From Meandrina meandrites (lineage: Eukaryota; Cnidaria; Anthozoa; Scleractinia; Meandrinidae), in NCBI GenBank assembly GCA_963693305.1, contig OY855912.1, forward strand, positions 3,839,501 through 3,903,500: a DNA stretch of 64,000 nucleotides, read 5' to 3'. This document shows, in pieces, positions 10,290 to 22,930 of this stretch; the first letter of the stretch is position 1, and each line of letters opens with the position of its first letter. The translations under genes were made by a program, and so were the position numbers. Under the pieces are notes generated by a model. It made no database searches and was not told where the DNA came from. It was given only the letters and a program-made list of their open reading frames with translations.

Positions 10290-12120
10290 TTAGAGGTAAA
10301 TTTTCACGTTCAAGTCTTTACAAAGAATGTGATGTATGCAAATACATTAGAAAGTTCCAATACCCTGTTCGAGGCGGAGACGCTAAGCTATACCTATTTA
10401 ATTAGGTGAAAGAGTGAACTTTTTACATTATCTATTTCTATTTAATGTTTGCATGTAATACTGAAAAATTTAGAAGAATTCTAACATTGGAATCTGTTTG
10501 CCAGTAAGTACATACTTGGGGGCGTCTCGTCCCATCGCCCTACTTAATCGCAGATGAAGTGCAGTCTGCAAAGCAGAAAACTCTGCTGAAAATAATCCCT
10601 CTTCAGTAGTCGCCCACTACGCGTGATAGGTGAATGGAAAGGAGTTATCCGTGAAGCGAATTCGAAGCAAAAACGAATGCGTGGTACAACGAAACGGTGA
10701 AAGAAGTAAAATGAGGAAAAAGAGCCCTGGATGCATGGAAAGCTTGCCGTCAATAATGTGGAGGTTCGAAGGAGGTGTAACCATCACAAACTCATTGAGT
10801 GCGAAAAAACTTTCGAGATTAGGTCACACGAACGAGCTCGGGCGTGAAACAATTTAATATCTCTGTCTGCACAGCAAGCAGTCATCAAGAAGTCCTTACC
10901 TTGGCTCCTGGTATCGTCGTGTCTGAAACCTAAAACGCGTCATTCTCGTCCCCATAGCCCTTTTCGCTTCTCTTAGCCGGCATAGGCCTTGGTACGAGAA
11001 ACGTAGGGCTCTGGGGACAAATGATTTCCAGTCCTGAATTCTAGGACTTCCGGTTTTCATGTATGCAGTCGTGATGTTTCTAAGTATACTGTATGGGAGA
11101 GTAATGGCATCTTTTACTTCCGCTCAAGATTTCTTTGTTTCAAACGGCCAATCAAAAAAATTCGGATTAATTAAAAAATCCCATGTCCGCAGAATGTCCG
11201 CAGAGCCCTTCGTTTCTCGTGCCAAGCCCCTGCCGGCTAAGAGAAGCGAAAAGCGCTATGGGGACGAGAGTGAAAACGCATGAGATAAAAAGATAAGACA
11301 CTCGAGCGAAAACTGGAGACGTTAAATTGACAAACAAGTTCTGGGGACAAATTACATTAAAAAGCAATTGATTCCCGCTCTTTCCATCAGCGTGTGCAAT
11401 ACTTCTCTTCAACAAAAAAACGAAGTACTCTAAAAAATCACCTAGCGAATCGAAGCGTCACATTTTTCCTGCGACGCATTGTCCCCGTGACTTGTCCACT
11501 CGCGTGCATCACACGACGCAATTCGTGACAGGCGACTGCGATATCCATGGTAATCGCCTTGCACAAATGTTCCAAAGAAAAGAGAAATGTGGATCACGTC
11601 AGCTAGCGTCACGTTTCTGTTGAACGAAAGTGAAAGTATTATCAATGAAGATTAATGACGCAGATTCGGTCGATGAATGTCTGACCCGTTCCGTGCCAAA
11701 GATCTTACGTATGTACGTACCAGCACAAAAAAAAAAAAAAAAACGAGTAAAAACTCATTAAATGTTGAAGAATTTCGCTTTTAAATTGAGTAATTTTCCA
11801 CGTTTTACTGCAAATTAAATAGTAGCTTCTATACAAGTTCCCAGAAAATAAATTCGATTTCGCATGGTTATATTTAGCATAATTATAAGAATGTTTGTAA
11901 GTGGAACACAATAGCGGTTACACTTCGATACACTTTTGAAAGCGAAAGCTGAATACGTTAGTAGTGAATGCCACACCTTAAATTGGGTTTATAATAGTTG
12001 TCTGTGAAATCTAAATACATCTGTTTGCCTATTGGCTTCAAATAAGCTAAATATTAATCTACATGATATCTTATGATTAATACTCGATTGAATCGAAGTT
12101 TGCCCTAACACGGAACTATC
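10290..12120. other. Upstream region of NLR gene 2, paralogous to that of NLR gene 3
   Basis: Long interrupted similarity to 23650-25870: matching anchors include agtctttacaaagaatg, aataccctgttcgag, aaaactctgctgaaaataa, cgcccactacgcgt, and further on cgaaagctgaat...cacaccttaaat. It shows that the promoter-side DNA was duplicated with the gene. No coding sequence is seen; insertions (10945-11268 here, a LINE fragment in the other copy) interrupt the match. Confidence 0.7.
10945..11268. repeat. Inverted repeat, 66-bp arms
   Basis: Arm 10945-11011 (ctcgtccccatagccctttt...) and arm 11203-11268 are reverse complements with about 90% identity by eye. A non-autonomous fold-back insertion in the upstream DNA of NLR gene 2; absent from the paralogous DNA of gene 3. 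Confidence 0.75.
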
Positions 12121-12192
12121 TATAGCTGGGTTATCACATCTCGGGAACAAGAAGCTTTCAATTTGAAGCTTCGATCCAGTCAGCCATTCAAG
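12121..12192 (+). other. Non-coding leader exon of NLR gene 2 (5' end unknown)
   Basis: Ends cgatccagtcagccattcaag and is followed by gtaagact at 12193, matching the leader-exon donors of genes 1 and 3. Start is not determinable. It is likely the 5' untranslated exon spliced to the acceptor at 14668. Confidence 0.6.
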
Positions 12193-14668
12193 GTAAGACT
12201 TCAAGTGCATAAAAGACGCTACGCAGTTTTCAACTATTAAGACTTCAAGTGTTACTAGTTTCGCCTTGAACCAACTTTAATTCAGGAGGCGAGATCACTT
12301 TTGCTTCGTTTAATCTTGCCATGTTCCTTGCCGGCTTTATAGTCACTTTAAGAAAGAAGAGAAAGCATATAGCATATAGCTGACTGAAATAATGAGCTAT
12401 CTCAAGAAAGTGGCTCAAGGCGAAATCAAAACCGGAGCTTCCCGGCCATAGACTTCGAATACAATCGAACGATATCGTTTGAGTTTGAATGAATTTAAGC
12501 AAACCCAGTCGAAGTCAATCGCGTAATTGGTTCTTTAATTTACCGAACATAATCGAATTCTTAATGTCCAGAAACGACGGATCAATTTATTCAGTAGTAC
12601 ACAGTTCAGTCCAAGAAAGGATTAACGTAGCGCTCAAATCACGTTTAGTGGACACCGACATGTGCATGCTAAGTAACACCTGGAGTAACACTAACTTTGT
12701 CCAGATCGTGCAATGTAGGCCTGAATCGAAGTTGAACTTGTGTTTATCATTGCTGTGGAGCGAGCGCAGCAAGCGAGCAGCAGTTATAATCAGAATATAA
12801 TTGCTGCGGAGCGAGCAGCTGCTATAAAAAATGTGCAAAATCGCAGACTGCGAGCAGTCTTTTCCTAAGCGTGCGATGCGAAAACGCGTGAATGTGAATT
12901 GTCTAGAGTCGCATTCCCAACGTACACGTCGTCCTTCGTTAATTGCAAATTGACTTCAGATAAAGAGCGAATACGTTTCATAATAAAGTTATAAATGGGA
13001 GGCAAATTTACGAAAATAATATTTTAAGCCTTGAACACGTTTCTAGAAAGTATTTATTTCATCTCAAAATGTTACACGAAATTAATGCACGATTTGTCGA
13101 CGAGCTGCAAGTTCGTCCCAATAAATGCCACTGTTTGTTTTAATAACTGATTTAAAATGCATTGATTTGGACGTTGAACTCGCCTTATTCCTTCCTCGTT
13201 TTTTTTCCACAATTTTACATAACTTAATTTTTCCGGTCGCGCGAAGGATTTCACATAGTTAATAAAGCGAAATGGTTTTGAAGCCCCACAAAGTTCTTTG
13301 TTATAGGTTTTTGTTCGCTATTTTGGGGGTTGACCGTGCACAAAACCTGACAAAATACAATAGGTGGTTACGTGTGTTCATACAACTAACCAATAGAAAC
13401 ATTGCGATTACGTAATTCATGCATAGTGTATGAGCGCAAAACAAAGACGTGGACTGTGATGGACCTTCCAACCTCAATCTTGGCCTCTGTGTTTGGATCT
13501 CAGATTTTGTCCTCTTTGCTTGATTTTAACCACAATGCACTGCGCTTGCTTGCTTTTAACCAGAATGCACTGCGCCGCTTGCTTGCTCAGTTGTAACCAA
13601 AATGAACTGTCAGAGGACCACAATGCACTGCGTTTTGATGGAACTTCGCTTCCAACGCACCACAATGCACTGTGCTCGTAGTGCCTTGCTTTAAAACAGG
13701 CACGAATGTTAATACAAATGCAATGAAAGCCTCTTAAGGGGTTAATCCAGTGCGAAATCCAGGAAGAAGCACATGACAGCTGCTGCACAAGTTTGAAACG
13801 ACAATACTATCAGAAAACACCAAAAAATACTTATAGAATTTTTGTGCGGCGAACACGTGAAAGCCTGTACGATTCAAGTTGATCAATAAACGAGTCGTTC
13901 TATCCTGGGACGATGTGAGTCGGAAGCTCTACGTTTTCTTGAGTGCGTGTGAAAGCCTGGCCAAACGAAGGCGCAAGTAGATGGAGGCACGTGCGTTGAA
14001 GTTTTTCACTGTTTGGCCATCCAACGCAAGTCTTGTTTGTTAAGTATTGATCGCATGAATTACATCGCGCACAGTAGCATTTAAATAGCTTTTTTGAAAA
14101 CTTGTGTGCACTTACCAGAAGAATTGCGAGTCCGTTTGGCAAGCCAACGCAAGTCTGTAAGCAAGTTCAACTTGTGACCAGCTGCATCCACTTGCGTTAC
14201 CGTTTGGCCAGGGCTTAAAGATCGAGTGCGGGAGAAGGAAGCATCGCACGCGTTTACTCTGCGACCCCCAGCAGTTACTTTCACGCCTCCTACACACGCT
14301 AGCCAGCTAATGCATTTCGATTCGATGGCTCAAAGCCTTTTCATGGAATATGAGTTAACAGCAACAGCAAGATGCAGTTTTGCCTTTAACAAAGGAAAAT
14401 GATAAATGAGGTTATTGTCTTAGTCATTGAAACTGTCGACGTATTTTCATTTGTCTTGATCGTGGATTTGCATGTGCTGGACCTGGCACTTGTACTAGAC
14501 ACGCATGAGCAATGTAAATTTGGTGATATGACGTGCTAGGAACATCGCATTTTGGTCCCGGGCAAGAAAAATCAGTTACTACAAAAAATATTTACTTTCA
14601 TCCTTTTCTCTTGTTTCTTCATGCGGTATGTGAATATTAAAATGTTATTTTCTATGTAATTATTTTAG
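12193..14668 (+). other. Intron 1 of NLR gene 2
   Basis: Inferred intron from the leader donor to the acceptor tattttag (ends 14668). No gene recognised. It carries a short cluster of accacaatgcactgcg words (13520-13680) and, at 13960-14230, three loosely repeated gtttggc-ca-gcaacgcaag-type segments. Confidence 0.5.
13520..13680. repeat. Interspersed CACAATGCACTGCG words
   Basis: Five to six direct copies of (a/c)ca(c/g)aatgcactgcg or close variants in 160 bases, separated by unlike spacers, with gcttgctt also repeated. Not a strict tandem repeat; origin unknown. Confidence 0.55.
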
Positions 14669-14680
14669 GCGACATTATCT

Positions 14681-17600
14681 ATGGCTTCTGCAGCTCCGAC
14701 ATTTCATTCTACTAAAGAATCTACGAATTATGCCCGGTTGTGTAGACTTCTGGTAGATGTGGGTGCACATGTCCTGAGAGAGACATTTGACAAGAAGCGA
14801 CCTCCAGGAAGCCTGGACTCCATCTTGTCAAGTCCCGCAGTTCATGTCGTGTTGTTGTCACTCAAGAAAAAAGTTTTGAATCCTTTACAATGGGGCAAAC
14901 TATATCCTGCCATCAAATCTTCGGTTTCATCAAAGAGTTTTGACATCACTCTGCTGATGATCCTGCTAAGGAATATTTGTGGTCTTGTTCCTCCAGCTAC
15001 TGGTTGGAATGATCTTCCAGCAGCGACAGATCTAACTCCTGAAGCTGATATTGTTCGCATCAAGTGCTACAGAAACACAGTTTATGGTCACGCCAGCGAA
15101 GCCTCAATTGATGACGCAACATTCAATCAATACTGGCGAGACATCCAAGATGCACTGGTGAGACTGGGAGGAGCATGTTACCAAGATGCTATTGATGATC
15201 TGAAGACTGAATGCCTGGATCCTGAATATGAGGAACATTACCAAGAGCTTCTTAAACAGTTGGTAAAAGATGAGGTCAACATTAAGGAAAGATTAGATGA
15301 AATCGAAGAAAAATTTGGAAGGAAGCTAGATGACTTGAAAGAGTCAATGGTAAACACTAAAAGCAAAACAACTGCTGAAGGTTAGTACAATACATGATGT
15401 TAATAACAGCGTACTCGAAACCTTAAAATGTATTCGATGATTTTAAACACGAACCTGTCACCTAGGGTTCTATTTAAAGGAAATGCAGTAATTATTTTAA
15501 ATTCTAAACGATTTAAAAGTAAACATTCAAAGGAGATTCGACAGTTATATTCAGCCGGTAAGTTTAGAAAATTAATCAGTAAATCTTATCACGCCGCAGT
15601 TTGGGCAAAACGAGGGTAAATATCCCACACTATTTGTAGTTTGCCTGTCCACGCATAAACTGGTGCGAATTTTGGACTCTAACTTGTCGCTAATAAGCAG
15701 TGAAACATTCCGTATTGTTTTTTTTCCGGCCGCATTGAGTAATGTAAAATGTAAATGTCAGTATTAAAGGGATCGTGCACTTAGCTTTGAACTTGTTTAA
15801 TTTCCACTCAAACAGACGAAACAAATAAACAAAACATATATACAAAGCGTGATCGCGGAATTGACCTCGGTCAAGAGAGGATGATCCAAGAGAATTTTCC
15901 CATCCCGGGGGGGGGGGGGGGGGGGGTACTCCTTGAGATTTTTGGTGGGGGTGTGCCGCCCGCATCTCCAAATCCAGACCCAATTTCAGACCAAAAAATG
16001 CCATTTTCCACACCCATTTTCAGACCTGGCCTCAAAAATCCATACCCGTTTTCAGACCTGACCTTGCATAGCATGTGCATCAGTGCTGAACGGGAAGTCA
16101 ACGTAACAAAGATGAAAAGGTAAAATTTACCTGGAAAGATTATTATCTATTTCTCTTTCTCTCTCACCAGTTACTCGCCCCGGTTACCCTGAAGAAAAAT
16201 AAGTTTATAAGCTTTCGTGAACGTTCCCCCGATAACCATACCCAATTTCAGACCAAAATGTTCAAAATCTATACCCGTTTTCAGACCAAAACGGCTCAAA
16301 AACCATACCCTTTGGGGCGGCACATACCTATATACCTCATATAGGGGAGTACCCCCCCCCCCCGGGTTTCCCATGCACTGTTCCCTTCCTATGACAATTT
16401 CTTGAAATCTATTTTTAATCTCCAGGTCGCAACTGGGATAATTTAACATCGCTTCCTGATTAGTCCGTTCGAGGAACGTAATCTATCGCTTGGCTTTTGA
16501 CTGGATGTTTTTCTACGCGGTCGTCGGTGCCAGAACTTCTCAAAGTATGGCTCGAAATTATAAATAGATTTTTAACTAATAACATGGTAAAGGTGGATGC
16601 GGGGGGGGGGGGGGGGGGGGAATCCTTCACTTAAGTCATCCTCTCTTGACTGGGGACGAACAAGAATAAGTTAAGCGAGTGGGCAGGGCAGCTAGAGGCC
16701 TGGATCTCCGGATTACAAGACCAGCACCCTAAAAGAAAAAGAAGTGTAATAATACAGTAACACAGCTGATGTTACTTAACATTTATAAAAGCTACATCAA
16801 CTGTATACTTATTCCCATCTTCTGCTTATTTTAAATGCTGCTTTCTGTTTGCATTTTAGATGTAACTGCCTACACAAGCGCGTTAAAGGCATCAATTAAA
16901 AGCCAAACCGAATTTCAGACCAAATTACTGGCCTCTCCCACCATTTCAAGTGTGAAAACAGATGACATATTCACTAATCTTCTCATACAACGTGGAAGAA
17001 AACCAGTTGACACCACTAATATGGGAAGACAGGAACGCCTTCGTCAGTACGGTCAAGTAAGTGAGACTCACAGAGTCAAGCACTGTCAAGAGATATTCAT
17101 CCGTGCTAGTGATGGGGACCAGAATCCCAAATCAATTCTTCTCACTGGAAAAGCAGGCATTGGGAAAACTTTGTTTTCCCAAAAGTTGATGCGAGATTGG
17201 GCTGACGACAAACTATTCCAGACACAAACAAATGCTGAAATTCCCAATTTTAAGTTCGCATACTTGCTCACTTTCCGTCAGTTGAATTTACTTAAAAATG
17301 ACAGTGTCACCCTGAGAGAACTCTTGAGCTGTTCTTCAGTGCTGGATGAACACTCGAGTATCGATGAATCTTTATTTGAATACATCGTAAATCATTCTGA
17401 GGACGTTTTGATTGTCTTTGATGGGTATGACGAGTACTCACAACAGGATTACATCGCCAGTGATTTGGATGAAGAGTATCCGAATAACGCTCATAAAAAA
17501 ATGCCAGTAGCCGCACTGTGTGCCAAGCTAATAAAAGGCAAGATATTGAGAGGTTCAGATGTCATGATAACGTCAAGACCCGATGAATCTGATAAGATGA

Positions 17601-19393
17601 ACAGAATTCACTTTGATCGATATGTAGAAATTACAGGATTTTCCGAACAACAGGTCAAAGAATACATTGGAAAGTATTTCCAAGAAAACGAAAACATGAA
17701 GAACGCTGTTATTGATCACATCACGAAGAATGAGGATCTTGTTAGCTTTGCACATATTCCCGTGCTCTGTTTTCTGATGTGTTCCTACATGGAGTATATT
17801 CTAAAGGAATCAATGAGCACTGCTGTTCTTCCCGTCAAAACAAGTGATCTTTATTTTGAAGTTGTAAATAGATTCGTTTTGGACCATAATAAAAAGGAAA
17901 TTCCTTCCGAAGTTACGCTTGATAAGCTTTCTGAGTTAGCAGCTCAACTGCTTCTGGAGAAAAGGTTCCTTTTTGTCGAAGAAGACATGAAAAACTTTCG
18001 TTTAGAAGAAATTGAAAACCTGAGAGCAAGCGGTCTTCTTCATTGCGGTCCTCCATTCAGAAAATCTTTTTCTCAAGTGACGAAACACTTTTGTTTCACT
18101 CACCTCACACTCCACGAGTACTTGGCGGCTTGTTGTTTTGTGAAGAGAAGAAAGATACCTTCTACACAAAGTGTATCCTCAATGGTTTTACAATTCATGT
18201 CTGGCATTCTATCGAAGGAAAAGGACAGCGAATTGATGGAAAAATTACTTGAAGCACTGCCATCTTCAAACGATCGCAAGGACATTCTCCTAAGAGCGAA
18301 GTGTCTCACTGAGTATAAAGAAAAAGAATTCGCTAAAAATGTCGTAAAGAAACATCCCAAACTGTTTTATTCTGGTGGCAATCGAATTCAATTTGAAAAA
18401 GTAACTGATGTGGACTGTATTGCCATATCATTTTTATTAGACGTCTTCAGTTCATTGAACGAAGAAGCCAATACAAGGCATCTAACATTTTCTGAACAGA
18501 CATTTATTGTTAAAGAGTTGATAATCCGTTCTTCAAATTTAACACAGTCTGGAGTAAGACGAATCTGTAATTCATTGGAGAAAGACCCCTGTCCCGTTAT
18601 CAAACTGGAGCTGATGTCTTGTGAATTGAATGATGAATGTGCTGATAGTCTATCTCAAGCGTTACAATCATCAGCTTGTCAAATAACCACACTATATCTG
18701 AAGGATAATCAGTTCACCGATGACGCTGCCATCAGTCTATCTGAAGCGTTACAATCATCAGCCTGTCAAGTAACCACACTAGATCTCAGTAGAAATCAGA
18801 TCACCGATGCCGGTGTTGCTAGTCTATCACAAGTGTTACAGTCATCAACCTGTCAAGTAACCTCACTAAATCTGCGTAATAATCAGATCACTGATGCCGG
18901 TGTTGTCAGTCTATCTCAAGCGTTACAATCATCAGCCTGTCAAGTAACCTCACTAAATCTGAGTGATAATCAGATCACTGATGCCGGTGTTGTCAGTCTA
19001 TCTCAAGAGTTACAATCATCAGCCTGTCAAGTAACCTCACTTTTTCTGACTCATAATCAGATCACTGATGCCGGTGTTGTCAGTCTATCACAAGCGTTAC
19101 AATCATCAGCCTGTCAAGTAACCACACTACATCTGAACTGTAATCGGATCACCGATGCCGGTGTTGCCAGTCTATCTCAAGCGTTACAATCATCAGCCTG
19201 TCGAGTAACCTCACTAGGTCTAGGTGTTAATCAGATCACCGATGCCGGTGTTGTCAGTCTATCTCAAGCGTTACAATCATCAACCTGTCAAGTAACCTCA
19301 CTAGATTTGTGTAAAATTCAGATCACTGATACCGGTAAGGAATGCCTTAGAAATCTGACAAGTGAAAAGCCAGATCTTGAATTAGCTTGGTAA
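14681..19393 (+). CDS. NLR gene 2: HEPN(DZIP3-like)-NACHT-LRR receptor
   Basis: Exons 14681-15380 and 16860-19393 join in phase 1 (gaag/gttagt; gcattttag) and encode 1,077 residues. The ATG follows the acceptor at 14668 by 12 bases. The HEPN domain has R131...H137 in the motif YRNTVYGH. A predicted coiled coil follows (around 186-226). NACHT Walker A is at 330-337 and Walker B reads [10 protein letters not shown] at 416-425 (Phe for Ile relative to genes 1 and 3). The LRR block holds eight full units and a C-terminal cap. Closest in layout to gene 1, from which it differs by four LRRs. Its coding intron carries a G-tract composite transposon absent from the other genes. Predicted cytosolic immune NTPase; ligand and effector activity not shown by sequence. 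Confidence 0.93.
15870..16650. mobile_element. Composite G-tract element in NLR gene 2 intron
   Basis: Outer inverted repeats gtcaagagaggatga at 15870-15884 and 16636-16650. Inside, 15899-16373 is bounded by cccggg-run-tactcc and its inverse, and contains direct-orientation copies of a word like cataccc(g/a)ttttcagacc on both sides. A second run of about 20 G lies at 16602-16620. Looks like one MITE nested in another. No coding capacity. Confidence 0.7.
18629..19321 (+). repeat. LRR-coding tandem array of NLR gene 2 (8 units)
   Basis: One 84-base and seven 87-base units, in frame, of the same [20 protein letters not shown] consensus as gene 1. Differences between units concentrate in the segment between the conserved L-x-L and NQ positions, which forms the outer LRR face. 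Confidence 0.95.
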
Positions 19394-19483
19394 AAATGTC
19401 AGTGATGAATAAGTCAAATGAGAAAAGGAATCCGAAGTATACAATGCTGAGGTTTTTTAAATATATAACTACGTTCACAAGTT

Positions 19484-19985
19484 CGTTACCTCGATTTAAC
19501 GAGATCCTCGTTATAACGAACACAATCCAGAAGCCCAAAACGTGAAATATACCTCGATATAACGAATAACGAGGCAATGACAGCACTACGCAATTTCATT
19601 TTGTCATTTGACAAGACCGGTTCAAAGGAAAAAGAATTTTTGCGCTCGCTCTCTTTGATGGAAGATACATTCTTATTGATGATAATAAAAAGACAGAGGC
19701 AATCCTCACTGAAAGAATTTTTTGATTAAGAATGCTGATTAGAAGATTTAATACAATAGTACTTCTCAACTTATGTGTAGTTTTAAGCAGTTGTGTTTGC
19801 CTGTTCAGTTTCTTGTGCCGTCGCTATGCACAGGTCTGTACTGAGACAATAGCTTCGTATAGACATTAAAGAACGAATCTTTCAGTAGTAATTGTTCAGA
19901 TCCGGAATATGTTGAGTAGTGCAAAGTAACACCGTTAAAAATTAATTATTAACTATTCCTCGACGTAACGAATATTTTGGTTGTT
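19484..19985. repeat. Decayed CTCGATATAACGA element
   Basis: Several copies, in both orientations, of a word close to cctcgatataacgaa at 19490-19580 and again at 19952-19968. Such words occur at ends of pogo/Tigger-type mariners; no transposase or clean termini are seen. Confidence 0.45.
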
Positions 19986-20652
19986 TTCCCGAAAATCAGA
20001 TGTTAGAGCAGGACTTGTAGGGGAAAAGCTCTGGTCCCACTTCAAACAGGAATGGACTCAACTTCTGTTTACTGATGAACTTCTTTAATCACACTTCAAT
20101 AACTCACACTGCTAGTAACAACTCTGGATTCTGTTTGGGACCATGCTCACGCTCTTTAAGTGATAAAAACAACTCCATAAAAGGGGTGCCATGAATAATG
20201 AATGTACTATGCAAAAGTTAAAATTGTTACACAACGTTTAGGTTATTTTTATGGTTTAACATTGGCAGAATGCAGGGACATCATTAATTATTCATAATCC
20301 ACGAAGTGGCAAATTTTAATGCGAGAGCGCTCACAATAAGAGAAGAAAGGTTAGAGTTGCGTTCGAAAATGGCGCTTCGCGATGAAGCGATCGAACTATT
20401 GTTCTAATTCCAGGAGTGAATAACAATTGCCGAGACTAGCACTACGCCCATTCAAAAAAACCACTCAGTTGTAAAATAGTTCACAATTGCCGATCACAGT
20501 GCACCATATGATTTATTCGAACTGCAGGTAAGATCGCGCAAAAAAAAAAAAAACAAGGAAAAATATTGAAAACGTCAGTAATCCGGAGCTCTTTTCAGAG
20601 CTCTTCGAAACCCGGACAAACGGACAAAATGTGCATGTGCATGTGATCTATT
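19986..20652. other. Spacer between NLR genes 2 and 3
   Basis: No gene, RNA or clear repeat recognised. Contains an A run (about 20540) and short low-complexity stretches. Confidence 0.4.
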
Positions 20653-21839
20653 GTAGAACAAACAAATTAAATTTCAATTAAAAACGTACGACGGAAAGGC
20701 AGGCTTTTAAAGGTCAAATGGACCAAAATTTCGACATTCTTTCTTTAGCGATTTTAAAGCAACCAAACGCTAGAAGAATTCATTATTAAGTAGACTTAAG
20801 GCGAAATTTTGCTTTCTGAGCCTTAAAGCGCGAACTATAGCAAAAACTACGAAGATTTCCGAAGACTTCACGAAAACGTTTCCAAAATGACCGCGGACTG
20901 AAATGGAAGGAATGGATCGAGCTTTGAATTTTGTGACGTAATAGTTTTATTTTACGGCTTTGCGATCGAAGAGACGATCGTCGTTTAAAGAGCGAACAAT
21001 GTAAAGTTTGAGAGTTTGAGTCAGTGTGAGTAATTCAAATAATTCTGAAAGGATCTAACCTTTTTTTTAAACATTGTTGTTATATTTTTTTCGACATTGG
21101 AATCCAGTTTCAAAGATTAATAATTATCAAAGCACTGAGTAAAATTGTAAGCATTGTACGATATAGGAGGTTTTCAAACACTGGATGGCGTATAGATTAA
21201 AAATCATCAGACCGCTCAGCTTGGTATAGAACAATTAATGTTTGTTATATACCCCAATTTAAATGCAGTTTTTTTGGATTTGCACGTAATTCTTATCAGG
21301 ACGTGTGCGGCTTGCATAGGATGTGGCCAAAAGCCACATCCAAGATTGAATTCACTGTTTCTTTTGCGTACTCGAAAGTCACACAAAACACAAAAATAAA
21401 TTTGTACACAAAAATTTAACTTGAATGTAAGGATATTTCTCAATTCAAATTCGAAACCGCAAAGAATCACGCAGGGTAAAACTTTCAATGAATAAATTCG
21501 TGTCGTTTTCAGCTGAAGGAAAATTCAGTGTTGAAATAAGTACAGAGCGTTTACACTCTGTTCCTGTGGACACTGTGAGTTCTGTTTGTATTAGCTGTTT
21601 TTTGGTCCATATTTATTTAGCCGGTACATGTTACTTAGTGCTCAAAATTAACGGTTGTAAATCCAACATAAATACAACCTTTGGAGCATAATTTTATACG
21701 TGTCAAAAAGCACGTGCACGTGCATGGAAGCAAATAATTTGGCGAGGATATCGAACTAACGAATTCAAATTCTAATACTTGATCATGACAAGCCAAACCA
21801 ACAAAGTAAAAGTGCTAATAATCATAACAAATACTCTAT

Positions 21840-22234
21840 GTAGCTCTAGGTAGAATAAGAAAGGTGCACAATCCATACCTCTAACTTATTTCGTTTCGGA
21901 CAAGGACCTTTGTGCTTCGGAAGGCATTCTTCTCCGTGATTTCTTTTCCGAACAAAAAAACTAGTCGGCATAGCATCCTCTTTGAGGTGGAGTCTTAGCG
22001 GCTTGAAATCAGAACCAGAAACCTACGTATCGCCAGATTTTCTCTGAAGCAGTCTTCGGTAAAATGAACCACACAAATGCGAGAGTTCTTGTCTGGCTTA
22101 AATTCTTTTCTTTTCATTTTCAAAAGCCATTGTTTCCTGAGCTTTGAATTTGATGGAAACTTAAACGTACTCACTTTCGACTTAGATTTCGACTTAGAAT
22201 TATTTAAGCAGTTTAGTGCTGCACAAAACACCAT
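21840..22234 (-). pseudogene. THAP zinc-finger fragment (frameshifted)
   Basis: Starts MVFCAALNCLNN on the minus strand at 22234. The C2CH zinc ligands are visible (C4, C9, then ICVVHF), with the conserved FKFPS, a Trp (KQWL) and the CFREN stretch after HF. The frame then stops at 21995, but the adjacent frame continues with KPLRLHLKED and AMPTSFF, matching the AVPTIF box that normally ends the THAP fold, so a frameshift lies near 22010-22020. After that the shifted frame runs on past lysine/proline-rich sequence to a stop near 21838. DNA-binding module, most likely from a transposase; broken here. Confidence 0.7.
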
Positions 22235-22501
22235 GATGTTCCATTCTTGTGAGCTTCATCGCTGAAAGACTTTGCATTTCCCGCAATTTCACAGCACACC
22301 AATACTGACGTCACAGTTTTAAGTTCCGACAATTTCCCGAGCGCTCTACGATTATGAAGGCAAAAAATAAGCATTTTTCAACTTGAAATTTCTCTGTTTT
22401 GCAAAATCCAATACTTTGAAACTTCGGAATATGTTTATTTGGTTCTTAATCAACAAATCGGCCTAAAAAAAGAAAATTCGAAATTTTGGTTCATTTGACT
22501 T

Positions 22502-22930
22502 TTAAGGAGGCTCACAACGGTTTCCAGCAATTTCAAGCTCTTAAACTTTGATGGGTCAGTACTACAAATCTTTATCAGTTGCTGCTACAATAATGATATC
22601 GAACAAATGTCCAATCATCGCTGAATAAGTTGTGGTCCTTTTCATGACGTCACTGGTTACTATAGCAACAGTTTTACCTGTTAAAAACACCCTTAATTTT
22701 CCCTTTAAGTGCTTATAACTCAAAATTAAAAACGAGTCCCGTGACCCCCATTTTTTATTATTGAATAATGATTGGCATGTTAAGATGCAACTTTTTGCAA
22801 AGTTAAAAAAATTTCTCCGGAGCAGTTTCAGAGCCACCTTAAATTTTCAGCAACTGATAAAAATTTGTAGTACTGACCCATCAAAGTTTAAGAGCTGGAA
22901 AGCGCTGGAAACCGTTGCGAGCCTCCTTAA
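22502..22930. repeat. Fold-back element, 83-bp arms
   Basis: Arms 22502-22584 (ttaaggaggctcacaacggt...) and 22848-22930 are reverse complements with few mismatches. No coding capacity. Nested in the THAP transposon remnant. Confidence 0.85.

Noticed and set aside
10630..10857. 75-codon frame upstream of NLR gene 2
   Set aside because: The paralogous DNA at 24010-24200 does not keep the frame as a separate gene.
15428..15619. 63-codon frame just after the HEPN exon of NLR gene 2
   Set aside because: Lies in the intron with no motif and no equivalent in genes 1 and 3.
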